The position numbers and the translations under genes were made by a program. From assembly GCA_910585615.1 (NCBI GenBank), contig CAJUFO010000036.1, positions 1 to 42,474 of the forward strand: a stretch of 42,474 nt of DNA. Direction: 5' to 3'. Below are positions 24,649-32,573 of this stretch, one piece after another. The stretch comes from an uncultured Acetatifactor sp. GTDB taxonomy: Bacteria; Bacillota; Clostridia; Lachnospirales; Lachnospiraceae. How positions within the stretch are numbered: the stretch's first letter is position 1; every line of letters begins with the position of its first letter. The notes beneath the pieces were generated by a model. The model did not search any database. It saw only the letters and a program-made list of their open reading frames with translations, and was not told the DNA's origin.

Positions 24649-26235
24649 TTACTTGAAGAACTCGTCAATCTGCTTCTGGGCCTCTGCGATGATGGTGTCC
24701 AGACCGGCGCCCTTCAGCTCCTCGATGCACTGGGGAACTACCTCCTCAGGATCGGACGCGCCTGTCAGCAGGTCGTATTTGTACTTGTCCCATACGGTAT
24801 TCACCGTGGATACCTCGTTCTGGATATTGGTGATGTCCAGAGCGAATCCGAGGCAGGTGGAAGGCACGGCCTCTTCGTTCTGCTTCTTTACCTCATCCCA
24901 CTGGTTGGGGTCTGTCCCCACCTGGTTGCTCATGATGAAGAATGTGCCCTGGGTGTAGCTGGGCCATACCCAGTCATCGCGCAGCCTGTTCACGAATCCG
25001 TCCTCTGTGTACTCGAAGTGGTTGCCCTCGATGCCGTATGCGCACATGTCGCGGAATTTGCTGTCCGTGTTCATCAGCTGCAATACCTTCAGGGCCTCCT
25101 CCTTATAGTTGGAGTTCACGGAGATGGCGTTCATGGAACCCTGGATGGTCTCTGTGGTGTAAATGGGGCCGAACACCTTGTTGACGATGTACTTGTCAAT
25201 GCCCTGGCCAACTGCCCAACCGGCCGCGGCGCTGGGCCATCCCTGAGCGTTGCCGAACATATGTCCTTTTCCGCTGTCCGTCATGACGTTGGCATCGGGA
25301 TTGATGATGCCCGCGGTGTACCAGCTGTGCAGGAGCTTCAGGTTCTCCATGATATCTTCCTGCTCCAGCGTGCATACAACCTGACGGGACTCGTCGTCAA
25401 GCTTGACACCGATGGACTGGATGCCGCCTGCAAGTCCGTCATAGTTGTTGAAGAATCCGTTCCACAGAGAGCCCTGATCCAGCTGAATCGGATAGAAGGA
25501 CTTGCCCTCCGCTTCCTTGATCTCACGGACTATGGGATCCAGAGCCTGCATGGAATCGATTGTGGTCATATCGATATTATACTTCTGTACATAGGTGTCG
25601 TCAATATAGTAGAACTGAGTCAGGGAAGAATCCTTATAGGTAGGAACCGCGTACACCTTCCCGTGTATCTGTGTACCGGACCAGAGCTGCTCCGGAATGA
25701 AGCTGTAAAGCTCCGGCGTCACGCTCTGCACCAAGTCCGTGATGTCCTCAAAAGCGCCAAGGTTCACGAATTTGCTGTAATTCGTGTTGTTGGTGAACAT
25801 CAGGTCGAAATATTCGCCCGTATTCACGATGGTGTTCATCTTTGTGTCATACTGATCCCATGCGGCGATCTTCACGTCCAGCCTTACGCCGATCTTCTCC
25901 TCGGTGTAATCGCTGATCTGGGCGATGTTCTCCTCAAAATCGTCTGCAGGCGTACCGCCTACCGTCCAGTAGACCAGCGTGGGCACTTCGCCGCTGCCGC
26001 CCTCTGCCTCCTGGCTGCTCTCTGCCTCAGAAGACTCCTCAGGCGCCTCCTCGGATGACTCCTCTGCAGAAGACTCCTCAGCAGAAGACTCTTCCGCGGA
26101 AGACTCCTCTGATGCCCCCCCTGAAGCCTCGGTGCTCTCCGATCCGCCATCGCCACCGCAGCCTGCCAGCATGCCGGCCGTCATGACTGCAGTCAGGCCC
26201 AATGCAAGGATCCTGCTTAAGCTTTTCTTTTTCAT
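24649..26235 (-). CDS. Carbohydrate ABC transporter binding lipoprotein (LplA-like)
   Basis: Extracellular binding lipoprotein of 528 residues. The lipobox LAGC gives lipidated Cys26. Residues about 32-80 are a Ser/Glu-rich tether with tandem repeats. The mature domain (VPTLVYWTVGGTPADDFEEN, then IAWDQYDTKMNTIVNTGEY-like strands) matches type 1 extracellular solute-binding proteins of the LplA/YtcQ group. The C-terminal third resembles the DUF3502 region of that group. AGGAGG lies seven bases before the ATG. It follows the two permease genes, in the order permease-permease-binding protein-kinase-regulator. No ATPase gene is present, as is usual for this group, which share an MsmX-type ATPase encoded elsewhere. 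The ligand is likely an oligosaccharide. Confidence 0.92.
   Translation of the reverse strand: MKKKSLSRILALGLTAVMTAGMLAGCGGDGGSESTEASGGASEESSAEESSAEESSAEESSEEAPEESSEAESSQEAEGGSGEVPTLVYWTVGGTPADDFEENIAQISDYTEEKIGVRLDVKIAAWDQYDTKMNTIVNTGEYFDLMFTNNTNYSKFVNLGAFEDITDLVQSVTPELYSFIPEQLWSGTQIHGKVYAVPTYKDSSLTQFYYIDDTYVQKYNIDMTTIDSMQALDPIVREIKEAEGKSFYPIQLDQGSLWNGFFNNYDGLAGGIQSIGVKLDDESRQVVCTLEQEDIMENLKLLHSWYTAGIINPDANVMTDSGKGHMFGNAQGWPSAAAGWAVGQGIDKYIVNKVFGPIYTTETIQGSMNAISVNSNYKEEALKVLQLMNTDSKFRDMCAYGIEGNHFEYTEDGFVNRLRDDWVWPSYTQGTFFIMSNQVGTDPNQWDEVKKQNEEAVPSTCLGFALDITNIQNEVSTVNTVWDKYKYDLLTGASDPEEVVPQCIEELKGAGLDTIIAEAQKQIDEFFK
26057..26101 (-). repeat. Tandem 15-bp repeats in the lipoprotein tether
   Basis: Three consecutive 15-bp units (26057-26071, 26072-26086, 26087-26101) differ at only a few bases. 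They encode repeated SSAEE blocks in the tether of the binding protein. Copy-number change would keep the frame and alter tether length only. Confidence 0.75.
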
Positions 26236-26269
26236 GGTAATCCTCCTGTTTTGATAAAATTTATATCAT

Positions 26270-26339
26270 CCGGCAAGAGCCGGTCTGATATCCAAGGTAC
26301 GCTGTCCCGGGCCCACAACGGGAATTCCCCGTCAGGGCC
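26270..26339 (-). promoter_or_regulatory. Two hairpins between lplC-like and binding-protein genes
   Basis: The 125-base gap holds a long interrupted stem (GGCCC 26310-26314 with GGGCC 26335-26339, and ACGGG 26318-26322 with CCCGT 26328-26332) and a small one (CCGGC 26270-26274 with GCCGG 26279-26283). Neither has a T-run. They may shape differential mRNA decay, giving more binding protein than permease. Confidence 0.45.
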
Positions 26340-26360
26340 GCTTTTCCCTCTCTGCGCAGG

Positions 26361-27305
26361 TCATCCCTTCACCGCTCCCACCGTGAGGCCGGAGATGAAG
26401 TATTTCTGGAAGAACGGATAGGCGCATGCGATAGGAAGCACGATCAGGACCACAATGGCCATACGGGCCGATTCCTGCGGCATCTTGGCCAGCATTTCCG
26501 CCGCCGTGACACCGATGGTGGCCGCATTCTTCACCAGCATCTGGATATTGGTCAGAATCTGGTTCAGCAGGGCCTGCAGGGACAACAGCTTGCTGTCGTC
26601 TATGTAGAGCATGGACTGATACCAGTCGTTCCAGTAGGCGAAGCTCAGGAACAATCCGATGGTAGCCAGTACCGGCAGGGAGATCGGCAGCACGATCCTG
26701 CTGAAGATCACCAACTGGCTGGCACCGTCCATCTTTGCGGATTCCACCAGGGATTCCGGTATGGTGGTCTTGAAGAATGTCCGGCAGACGATCACGTTGA
26801 AGGATGATACCGACAAGGGCAATATCAGCGCCCACACGGAGTCCTTCAAGCCCAGGAACTGGCTCACGATGAAGTAGGTGGAGACCAGGCCGCCGTTGAA
26901 TACCATGGGAATGAACACCACCATGGTCAGGAATCCGTTCAGCTTATAGTCCGGCCGGGAGAGCACATAGCCCATCAGCGTGGTCAGCAGCACTCCCAGG
27001 ACGGTGCCCGCGATGGTCACGAACAGGGAGATGCCCAGAGCCCGGGCAATCATCTTCCCCTGAGAGATCAGGAAGGTATAGCCTTCCAGGGACGGAATCT
27101 TTGGGATGAAGCGGTAGCCGTATTCCAGAATGGACTCCTCTGCCGAGAAGGAGATCGCCACCACCAGCAGCACCGGGATGACACAGGTCAGCGCTGCCAG
27201 CATGAAAATCACATGCAGGACGGCGTCCACCGGCTTTGAGACCCTGTTGAAACGTTCGAAGCCGTCGGGTTCGTTCTTTTTCTTGTTTTTTATTGTTTCT
27301 GCCAT
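26361..27305 (-). CDS. Carbohydrate ABC permease, LplC/YtcP-like
   Basis: Integral membrane subunit, 314 residues from ATG 27305. AAGGAGGG lies five bases upstream; a longer frame upstream comes from the intergenic repeat. The N-terminus is Lys/Asn-rich and cytoplasmic, followed by six predicted membrane helices (first: AVLHVIFMLAALTCVIPVLLVV). The EAA loop ESLVESAKMDGASQLVIFSR and the end PFFQKYFISGLTVGAVKG are signatures of MalG-type permeases of the LplC/YtcP group. It works with the LplB-like partner and the binding lipoprotein, taking energy from an ATPase not encoded here. Confidence 0.94.
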   Translation of the reverse strand: MAETIKNKKKNEPDGFERFNRVSKPVDAVLHVIFMLAALTCVIPVLLVVAISFSAEESILEYGYRFIPKIPSLEGYTFLISQGKMIARALGISLFVTIAGTVLGVLLTTLMGYVLSRPDYKLNGFLTMVVFIPMVFNGGLVSTYFIVSQFLGLKDSVWALILPLSVSSFNVIVCRTFFKTTIPESLVESAKMDGASQLVIFSRIVLPISLPVLATIGLFLSFAYWNDWYQSMLYIDDSKLLSLQALLNQILTNIQMLVKNAATIGVTAAEMLAKMPQESARMAIVVLIVLPIACAYPFFQKYFISGLTVGAVKG

Positions 27306-27318
27306 AATGCCCTCCTTA

Positions 27319-27515
27319 TTCCAGTCCCGTATGCGCCCTCCCAGTACCAAGCATCGGCGCTTACTGTTTCCAGTTCCGTAAGTGCCCGCCCTGTACCAAG
27401 CATCGGCGAAGAATTTCCGGCCGCTTAATACATGCGTCCACAAATTCTTCGGGCACTGGACGGGCCCTTACTGTTTCCAGTTCCGTAAGTGCCCGCCCTG
27501 TACCAGGCATCGGCC
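27319..27515 (-). repeat. Intergenic repeats around a hairpin, between the two permease genes
   Basis: A 49-base unit occurs at 27360-27408 and again at 27467-27515 with two differences. A third, diverged copy lies at 27319-27359. Between the two good copies, GAAGAATTT (27408-27416) pairs with AAATTCTTC (27442-27450), and AGTGCCC near 27381 pairs with GGGCACT near 27451. This fills almost the whole 220-base gap. No start codon with a ribosome binding site was found for either strand here, so I treat it as non-coding. It resembles REP/MITE-like intergenic elements, but I cannot assign a family. Confidence 0.8.
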
Positions 27516-27525
27516 CCTACTACTA

Positions 27526-28473
27526 TTAAATCATTGCGCTCTCGCGGTCTATCTTCCGTACGATGGCGTTGGCGGTCAGAATCGTGATGCAGCCCGCCAC
27601 GGACTGAACGAAAGCGGCCGCCGCCGACATGCCCGTCGTCGAGGTGCGCAGTTGTTTGTACACATAGACGTCCAGCGTGTAGACCACGTCGTAAAGCGAG
27701 TTGGAATCTCTGGGCACCTGGTAGAACAGACCGAAGTCGGAGTAGAAGATGCCTCCCACCTTCATGATGAACATCATGATAATCACGTTCTTCATCAGGG
27801 GCAAAGTTATGTAGCGGATCTGCTGCCATATAGTGGCTCCGTCGATGCCCGCGGCCTCATAGTAGGTCTTGTCGATGCCGGTGATAGTGGCCAGATAGAC
27901 TACCATGCCGTAGCCGACGCCTTTCCACAGGTTCATGAACACCAGGAACGGCGGCCACATCTGTTTCTTCATATACCATTGCTGGCGCTCATATCCCAAG
28001 GTCTCCAGCATGTTGTTCAGAAGCCCCTTGTCAAAGCTTAAGAATGCCCATACCAGCGCGGTCACCACCACCCAGGACAGGAAGTACGGCATGAACATGG
28101 CCGTCTGGTAGACCTTCGCCATCCGCTTGGAATGAATCTGGCCGATGGCAATAGCCGCCGCCACAGGGATGACGATTCCCAGGATGATGAATACAATATT
28201 GTAGGCAAGTGTGTTCCTGATGATGAGCCAGATGTCCTTGGAGGCAAAGAGGAACTTGAAATTGTTGAACCCCACCCATTTGCTGGTGAAGAAGCTCTTC
28301 AGGAATCCTCCGTTGATTTTGAATTCCTTGAATGCGATCACGATACCGAACATGGGTAAAAAGGAAAATAGAAAATACCAAATCGTAGTCGGCAGCGCCA
28401 ACAGCGTCAGTTCCGTGTCGTCACGCCTCCAGCGGCGTCTTTTCACCTTTGCCTTTTTCTTGTCTCCTGCCAT
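27526..28473 (-). CDS. Carbohydrate ABC permease, LplB-like
   Basis: Integral membrane subunit of 315 residues and first gene of the importer operon. A strongly basic N-terminus (AGDKKKAKVKRRRWRRD) precedes six helices. FSFLPMFGIVIAFKEFKING and WVGFNNFKFLFAS are very characteristic of the LplB/YteP group. The EAA loop is TYYEAAGIDGATIWQQIRYI, followed by TLPLM, and the C-terminus ends NAIVRKIDRESAMI. AGGAGG lies nine bases before the ATG, and a strong promoter lies about 65 bases further upstream. The likely cargo is a complex oligosaccharide, given the YesM/YesN regulators downstream. Confidence 0.94.
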   Translation of the reverse strand: MAGDKKKAKVKRRRWRRDDTELTLLALPTTIWYFLFSFLPMFGIVIAFKEFKINGGFLKSFFTSKWVGFNNFKFLFASKDIWLIIRNTLAYNIVFIILGIVIPVAAAIAIGQIHSKRMAKVYQTAMFMPYFLSWVVVTALVWAFLSFDKGLLNNMLETLGYERQQWYMKKQMWPPFLVFMNLWKGVGYGMVVYLATITGIDKTYYEAAGIDGATIWQQIRYITLPLMKNVIIMMFIMKVGGIFYSDFGLFYQVPRDSNSLYDVVYTLDVYVYKQLRTSTTGMSAAAAFVQSVAGCITILTANAIVRKIDRESAMI

Positions 28474-28537
28474 TCCCTGTCCTCCTTGCTGTTTTCATGC
28501 TATTATATAAAATCCATCATGTCTTTTCATAGTTTTT

Positions 28538-28566
28538 AGTATAACATGGCATCTTTTACACAGCAA
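28538..28566 (-). promoter_or_regulatory. Promoter of the sugar-importer operon
   Basis: On the minus strand, TTGCTG (28561-28566) and TATACT (28538-28543) are separated by exactly 17 bp, about 65 bases upstream of the LplB-like start. The AT-rich 28567-28690 upstream contains further TATA-like stretches and could hold YesN binding sites, but no clear repeat was found there. Confidence 0.7.
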
Positions 28567-28787
28567 TCTAAAAAAACTCACATTGTAGTATAAAAACCTT
28601 AGGCCTTATGTATATAATCGGCCTTTGGATTTATATAGTTTGCACAATGTTTCGTCTTTTATTTCGACATTTTCTTTACTATATAAGCGGCATTTACTTC
28701 TTGCCAGTCGCATAGCATAGCCAGTCATGCCGTTTATCCGGTTTTTGGCAAGATTTAATCGCTACATATATATAGCGGATTTCTCTG

Positions 28788-29023
28788 GTGGGACGGAGGG
28801 TTGGTTGGACGGAAGGTCCACAGGGGCAGGCGGAGGAACTCAGGCGGCAGCTTGCGGAGGCATTAAAAAGCTCCGGCATCTGCCGTACGCGCTGGCAGGA
28901 GCTGGCGGCGAGGACGAAGCGAGGACGAAGGAGTACATGGAGAGGGAGCGGCTGCACCCGGAGGAGGCGCAGGCAGCCCCGGAAGCGCTGAAGAGCTGCA
29001 GGCACCGGGGGCGCAGCAGATGA
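28788..29023 (+). pseudogene. Unidentified small gene broken by an 11-bp duplication
   Basis: The frame from 28788 encodes a coiled-coil-like stretch (QAEELRRQLAEALKSSGICR, then TRWQELAART). At 28908-28929 the 11 bases GCGAGGACGAA occur twice in tandem, which shifts the frame. Removing one copy restores a continuous reading through TKEYMERERLHPEEAQAAPE to TGA 29021-29023. I do not recognise the protein, and no ribosome binding site is evident upstream, so it may already have been a remnant. It is the only protein-like sequence in the 730-base gap from 28474 to 29202. Confidence 0.4.
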
Positions 29024-29113
29024 GGGCATCCGAGAGGGAGCGCCGGACGGCGCGCTGAATAGAGTGCTGTTTAAAAATGAAAGGATATGGATATGACGGG
29101 CAGTCGCCAACTG

Positions 29114-29140
29114 GCCAAGCCAACGCTTTGTTGGCTTGGC
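29114..29140. repeat. Perfect 11-bp inverted repeat
   Basis: GCCAAGCCAAC (29114-29124) and GTTGGCTTGGC (29130-29140) flank a five-base loop, about 60 bases downstream of the Sel1-repeat gene on the minus strand. There is no T-run on either side. It may be a weak terminator or a transposon-end relic. Confidence 0.5.
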
Positions 29141-29202
29141 AGGCAACGGCCGCTTGGCTCATTGCCCGCGGGAATTAACAGGAACTGTCAGAAACAAGTA
29201 AT

Positions 29203-29589
29203 TCACTCTATGTTCAACTCTTTGCATTTCTCCTCTGCTAAGTTATGTCCCTGAGCACGGGCCGCTTTGTACCAGTGAATCGCCTCTTCCTGATTGAATT
29301 CAGTACCGATTCCTTCTTCGTACATCACTGCTAAATTGTATTGAGCATCCCGATCACCATGCATTGCTCCTCGTTCAGTCCAATAAAACGCCCGTTCTAA
29401 ATCTTTTGCAACACCAATGCCTTCTAAATAAAAATATCCAACCTGACATTCTGCTAACGGATAATTCGTTTCCTCGGCTAATTTTAAATACCCTTGAAAG
29501 CACAGTTCGAATTGCCTGCTTTCCCAATACTTTTCGATAAGCCTATTGCAGATATCAAATTCTTCACAGGGTTCATAGTATCCAGCCAT
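29203..29589 (-). CDS. Sel1-repeat protein
   Basis: A small protein of 128 residues from ATG 29589, chosen because AGGAGG lies ten bases upstream; an in-frame ATG further upstream has none. Two to three SEL1-like helical repeats are visible: LAECQVGYFYLEGIGVAKDL followed by ERAFYWTERGA, and DAQYNLAVMYEEGIGTEFNQ followed by EEAIHWYKAARAQG. Such repeats form protein-protein interaction scaffolds in the cytoplasm. There is no signal peptide. Base composition is more AT-rich than the neighbouring sugar operon. It is transcribed alone from a promoter at 29719-29747. Its partner is unknown. Confidence 0.9.
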   Translation of the reverse strand: MAGYYEPCEEFDICNRLIEKYWESRQFELCFQGYLKLAEETNYPLAECQVGYFYLEGIGVAKDLERAFYWTERGAMHGDRDAQYNLAVMYEEGIGTEFNQEEAIHWYKAARAQGHNLAEEKCKELNIE

Positions 29590-29718
29590 GTAGTTTTGTC
29601 CTCCTCGTTTTATGCGTTCTTCACCTGGCAATTTCCGATATGTCACGAAGTAACCGTCTCCTGCGCATCGGGGCTGTGTCTGCCGTTATATGTTTTGGGT
29701 ATATTGGGATACGTATTT

Positions 29719-29747
29719 TTTATCGGCCGGAACCGGGGATTTGTCAA
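29719..29747 (-). promoter_or_regulatory. Promoter of the Sel1-repeat gene
   Basis: On the minus strand, a consensus TTGACA (29742-29747) is followed after 17 bp by GATAAA (29719-29724). It lies about 130 bases upstream of the Sel1 start and about 100 bases downstream of the blaR1-like stop. Confidence 0.45.
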
Positions 29748-29845
29748 CTCTCCTCCCTGTACCTTTTTGCCGTATTTCTGCCGCAATCCTTCCGCATTTC
29801 CGGTCTGTCACTGCTCCCCGGCGCTCCCTGTCCGACACTGTCTTG

Positions 29846-31510
29846 TCAATAGCGGGAGTCATGCCGCTCCAGCTCTTTGGTGCGCCTGTCGTATTCCTCC
29901 TCTCCCGCATGCCAGGCGTCTACGGCGGTAATCTCTCCCAGGCGGTTCCTCCGGACAACGATGTCTACACCTCCGTCTTCCCTGGACTGATAGGAGCTCA
30001 GCATCTCGTCCCGATAGGTGCGCACCTGCTGCCCCTGGTAGCGCAGGAAGCCATTGTCCAGGCGTTCGATTCCCCATTCGGCGTATTGGGCGTCCACTGT
30101 CTCCACATCCAGGCACAGGCTCACCGACACGTCAAAGGCGCTCCGCTCCACGCCGAATTCCCGGGCCAGCGCTGCCTGGACCGCCTCCCGGATGATGTCC
30201 GGATCCTGGGAGGCGTCCGCGTCCAGCACGGAGAACACTGCGTCCTCCGCCCGCTTCTGGGGACTCTGCCCCAGGGCGATGTCCCGGGTGATTTCCACCT
30301 TCACGCCCCATCTGGAGCCCGAGCTGGCACAGTAGCTGGTCAAGGCATGGGAAAAAGGAGCCTGCCCACCGGTGGCAAAGGCAACCGTGCCCCCCGCCAG
30401 CAGCAATACGGAAAGCAGCAATGCAAAGGCCGAGGCTTTCCTGAACGCCAGAATCCCCTTCACCCGCCTCTCTACCTCGGTTTTGGAGAAAGCGCTGTAC
30501 AGCAGGGAGCTGCGGCTGGCGCTGACGGCCATGGCCAGCAGGCTGTAGGCATAGCTCTTGCGCTCGTCTGTGTCATATTTTTTCAGCACAGCGGCATCAC
30601 AGGCGGCTTCCAGGTCGGATGCCAGGCATTTCGCCATCAGCCACACCAGGGGATTGTACCAGTTCAGCACAAGCGCCGCCAGCATGACGGCCTTCACCCA
30701 GTTGTCCCTGCGCCTGATATGCATGGCCTCGTGGGCCAGCACATGGCGCAGCAGCACGGTATTTCCAAAGTCCATCCGGGTGGGCAGGCAGATGCGGGGG
30801 CCGATCAGCCCGCAGGCCAGCGGGGAGGCAATCTCGTCATTGGAGAACACCAGCACATGGCCCATCCCCATGTCCCGCAGCAGCCCGTTCACAGTCTCAT
30901 TGTGCTCCATCAGCAGGCCGCCTTTCAGTCTCTTCGCGTAGATGATTTTCTGCCATGCCAGGATTCCCGCCACAGCGGCCAGACCCAGCAGGTACAGCGC
31001 AGGCAGGGCCTTTCTCAGGGAATTGCTTCCCAGGGAATTGTTTCCCAGGAAAAAACTTCGCGGCAGGAAGGAAGTGCCGGTATCCATGACGTAGCCGGAA
31101 GAGCCTTCCATTACCACCTCCTCTGCCACTGCCATGTCATTATCCGTGCCTGGGATGTCAGGACTCTCCGAAGCCCAGGCGCGCGCTGTCCCATCGCCTC
31201 CTGTTGCTTCGGCCCCTGCAGTGCCGGACTGCGTCTGTGGCAAATTCTCCGTAGCCCATATCGTCTCATCTTCATGTATCGCCATAGATTCGGACAGCCC
31301 CGTCAGCCCGGCAGGCACCGGCAGGCTTAAGGGGCTGCTTAAGGAAAAGGGCACCAGCAGACGCAGCAGCACCACGCCCCAGAGCGCTGGGAACACGAAT
31401 TTCGGCAGTCTGTCCTTCAGCAGCGCCCGCAGCAGGAGCACCACCGCGATCATGATGCTTCCATAAAACGCCATGAGATAAAACGGCATGTCCATTCTAA
31501 AATGCAGCAT
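29846..31510 (-). CDS. BlaR1/M56-family membrane metallopeptidase
   Basis: Membrane sensor protease of 554 residues. Helices lie at about 10-30 and 37-58; a Ser/Thr/Gly-rich loop spans 65-150; further helices lie near 170-190, 273-293 and 340-360. The zinc motif HEAMH is at 260-264 with downstream Glu301 (SDLEAACD), as in M56 peptidases. The C-terminal region of about 185 residues lies outside the cell. It does not show a penicillin-binding domain, so beta-lactam sensing is not supported. Its ATG directly abuts the TAA of the BlaI-type repressor gene, so the two are translationally coupled. In the known system the protease triggers cleavage of the repressor. No beta-lactamase gene is nearby. 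Confidence 0.88.
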   Translation of the reverse strand: MLHFRMDMPFYLMAFYGSIMIAVVLLLRALLKDRLPKFVFPALWGVVLLRLLVPFSLSSPLSLPVPAGLTGLSESMAIHEDETIWATENLPQTQSGTAGAEATGGDGTARAWASESPDIPGTDNDMAVAEEVVMEGSSGYVMDTGTSFLPRSFFLGNNSLGSNSLRKALPALYLLGLAAVAGILAWQKIIYAKRLKGGLLMEHNETVNGLLRDMGMGHVLVFSNDEIASPLACGLIGPRICLPTRMDFGNTVLLRHVLAHEAMHIRRRDNWVKAVMLAALVLNWYNPLVWLMAKCLASDLEAACDAAVLKKYDTDERKSYAYSLLAMAVSASRSSLLYSAFSKTEVERRVKGILAFRKASAFALLLSVLLLAGGTVAFATGGQAPFSHALTSYCASSGSRWGVKVEITRDIALGQSPQKRAEDAVFSVLDADASQDPDIIREAVQAALAREFGVERSAFDVSVSLCLDVETVDAQYAEWGIERLDNGFLRYQGQQVRTYRDEMLSSYQSREDGGVDIVVRRNRLGEITAVDAWHAGEEEYDRRTKELERHDSRY

Positions 31511-31870
31511 TTATTTCGCCTCCTCTATCATGCGGGCAAGCCGGAGGGCCTCCGCCTCCGAAATCCCCTGGTTCTTCAGAAATGATGAAAAGAACAGCTC
31601 GCTGGAGCCGCCGAACATCTTGTCGATGAGCTGTTCTGTCTCGCTTTTCGCCACCTCTTCCCTGGTGACCAGGGGCGTGCACAGGAAGCCGGGCTCGCTG
31701 CGCTGGATGGCGCCTTTTTCCATGCATTTCTTGATGACGGTGTAGGTGGTATTCTTGTTCCAGCCGATGCGGCCCGCCAGTATGTCTACGATGTCCTTGG
31801 CCAGGGTAGGCCCCTGTTCCCACAGAACCTCCATGACCTTCAGTTCCGAATCAAATAGCTTTCCGTCCAT
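31511..31870 (-). CDS. BlaI/MecI-family repressor
   Basis: Winged-helix repressor of 119 residues from ATG 31870, with AAGGAGG five bases upstream. The N-terminal domain reads LFDSELKVMEVLWEQGPTLA then DILAGRIGWNKNTTYTVIKK, the standard BlaI DNA-binding region. The C-terminal half (EEVAKSETEQLIDKMFGGSS) is the dimerisation domain containing the site normally cut after BlaR1 signalling. Two matching operators lie at its promoter, giving autoregulation. The stop codon is adjacent to the blaR1-like start. Confidence 0.93.
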   Translation of the reverse strand: MDGKLFDSELKVMEVLWEQGPTLAKDIVDILAGRIGWNKNTTYTVIKKCMEKGAIQRSEPGFLCTPLVTREEVAKSETEQLIDKMFGGSSELFFSSFLKNQGISEAEALRLARMIEEAK

Positions 31871-31937
31871 GGAACCTCCTTTTTGGTGAGTTGTGTTTTT
31901 GGTGTTTTGAATTTGGGTGTTCTGAAAATACAAAAGG

Positions 31938-31953
31938 GACTATTGCAATAGTC
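31938..31953. promoter_or_regulatory. BlaI-type operator 1
   Basis: GACTATTGCAATAGTC is a perfect 16-bp palindrome, located just downstream of the -10 box in the blaI leader. Its centre is 30 bp from that of the second operator, about three helical turns, which would allow both repressor dimers to bind on the same face. Confidence 0.85.
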
Positions 31954-31966
31954 TGAGCTCGTTTAT

Positions 31967-31995
31967 AGACTATCACAATAGTCCAGTGTTGTCAA
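31967..31995 (-). promoter_or_regulatory. blaI-blaR1 promoter with operator 2
   Basis: On the minus strand, TTGACA (31990-31995) and TAGTCT (31967-31972) are 17 bp apart. Operator 2, GACTATCACAATAGTC at 31968-31983, fills the spacer and overlaps the -10, so repressor binding there would block RNA polymerase. Confidence 0.8.
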
Positions 31996-32047
31996 CTGGG
32001 ATTTGGGAAATATTTTTTCTCTATTTTTGCCGCACATGTCCATCGGC

Positions 32048-32536
32048 TTATTCTACCTCCAGGGCTTTATAAACCGCATCCTCCGCACTCTGAAACGGAA
32101 TCAGCTAAAAAAGAGCGTATCAGCTCCGGCGGCACTGTGTCAAAATCGACAAACGATGTGCTGGGAAGCAGGACTCTCTTTGCCCCGCTGTCCAGGCAGA
32201 CCTGCAGCACATTCGCCAACATAAGGATGCACGGTCTGCAAAGAAACGTTTGGAATACAGCAAAGTATCCTCCAAATGGTTCTCCTTTACATCCGGCTTC
32301 GGAAACGGGGCATAAATCAGATAGTTGGTAGTCCTGTCTGTGCGTTCCAGGAATACCTTTGTCTGGAACTGATTGTCCGGCTGCAGGAAGTATACTCTGG
32401 CGTTTTCCAGTTCTACCGTATGCATGTCCTCCGCAAACTCTCCCTTGTCATCGTATCAGAAGACCAGCTTGCGGATATCCCCGCTGAATTCCGCGTTGAG
32501 ACGGTCTATGATTTGTTTTAGGTTCACTTCGGGCAT
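32048..32536 (-). pseudogene. Deletion scar: pglZ 5' end fused to brxL 3' end
   Basis: Minus-strand ATG 32536, with an AGAGGA site, opens a frame reading MPEVNLKQIIDRLNAEFSGD, then KLVF, a TGA stop (32456-32458) and YDDKGEFAED. It continues through LENARVYFLQPDNQFQTKVF, LERTDRTTNYLIYAPFPKPD and NHLEDTLLYSKRFFADRAS. This matches the N-terminus of BREX type 1 PglZ, where Trp is expected at the stop (TGG to TGA). From about 32235 the sequence switches to LANVLQVCLDSGAKRVLLPS, then a one-base shift, then IPFQSAEDAVYKALEVE ending at 32048. This matches the C-terminus of the Lon-like BrxL. Since pglZ precedes brxL in BREX operons, one deletion removed everything between. It is non-functional. Confidence 0.85.
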
Positions 32537-32573
32537 TCAGTTTCCTCTTTTTCCTGTTAATATTAAAGTAAGA

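Noticed and set aside
23038..26058. Very long open frame on the + strand opposite yesM and the sugar-binding protein (1006 codons)
   Set aside because: It crosses two well-supported minus-strand genes and the terminator between them, and its composition (His, Gln, Leu, Val) is typical of an antisense shadow.
27360..27515. Two 49-base repeats taken as a minimal CRISPR array
   Set aside because: The repeats are longer than usual, the single spacer-like gap (58 bases) contains its own hairpin that pairs with the repeats, and there are no cas genes.
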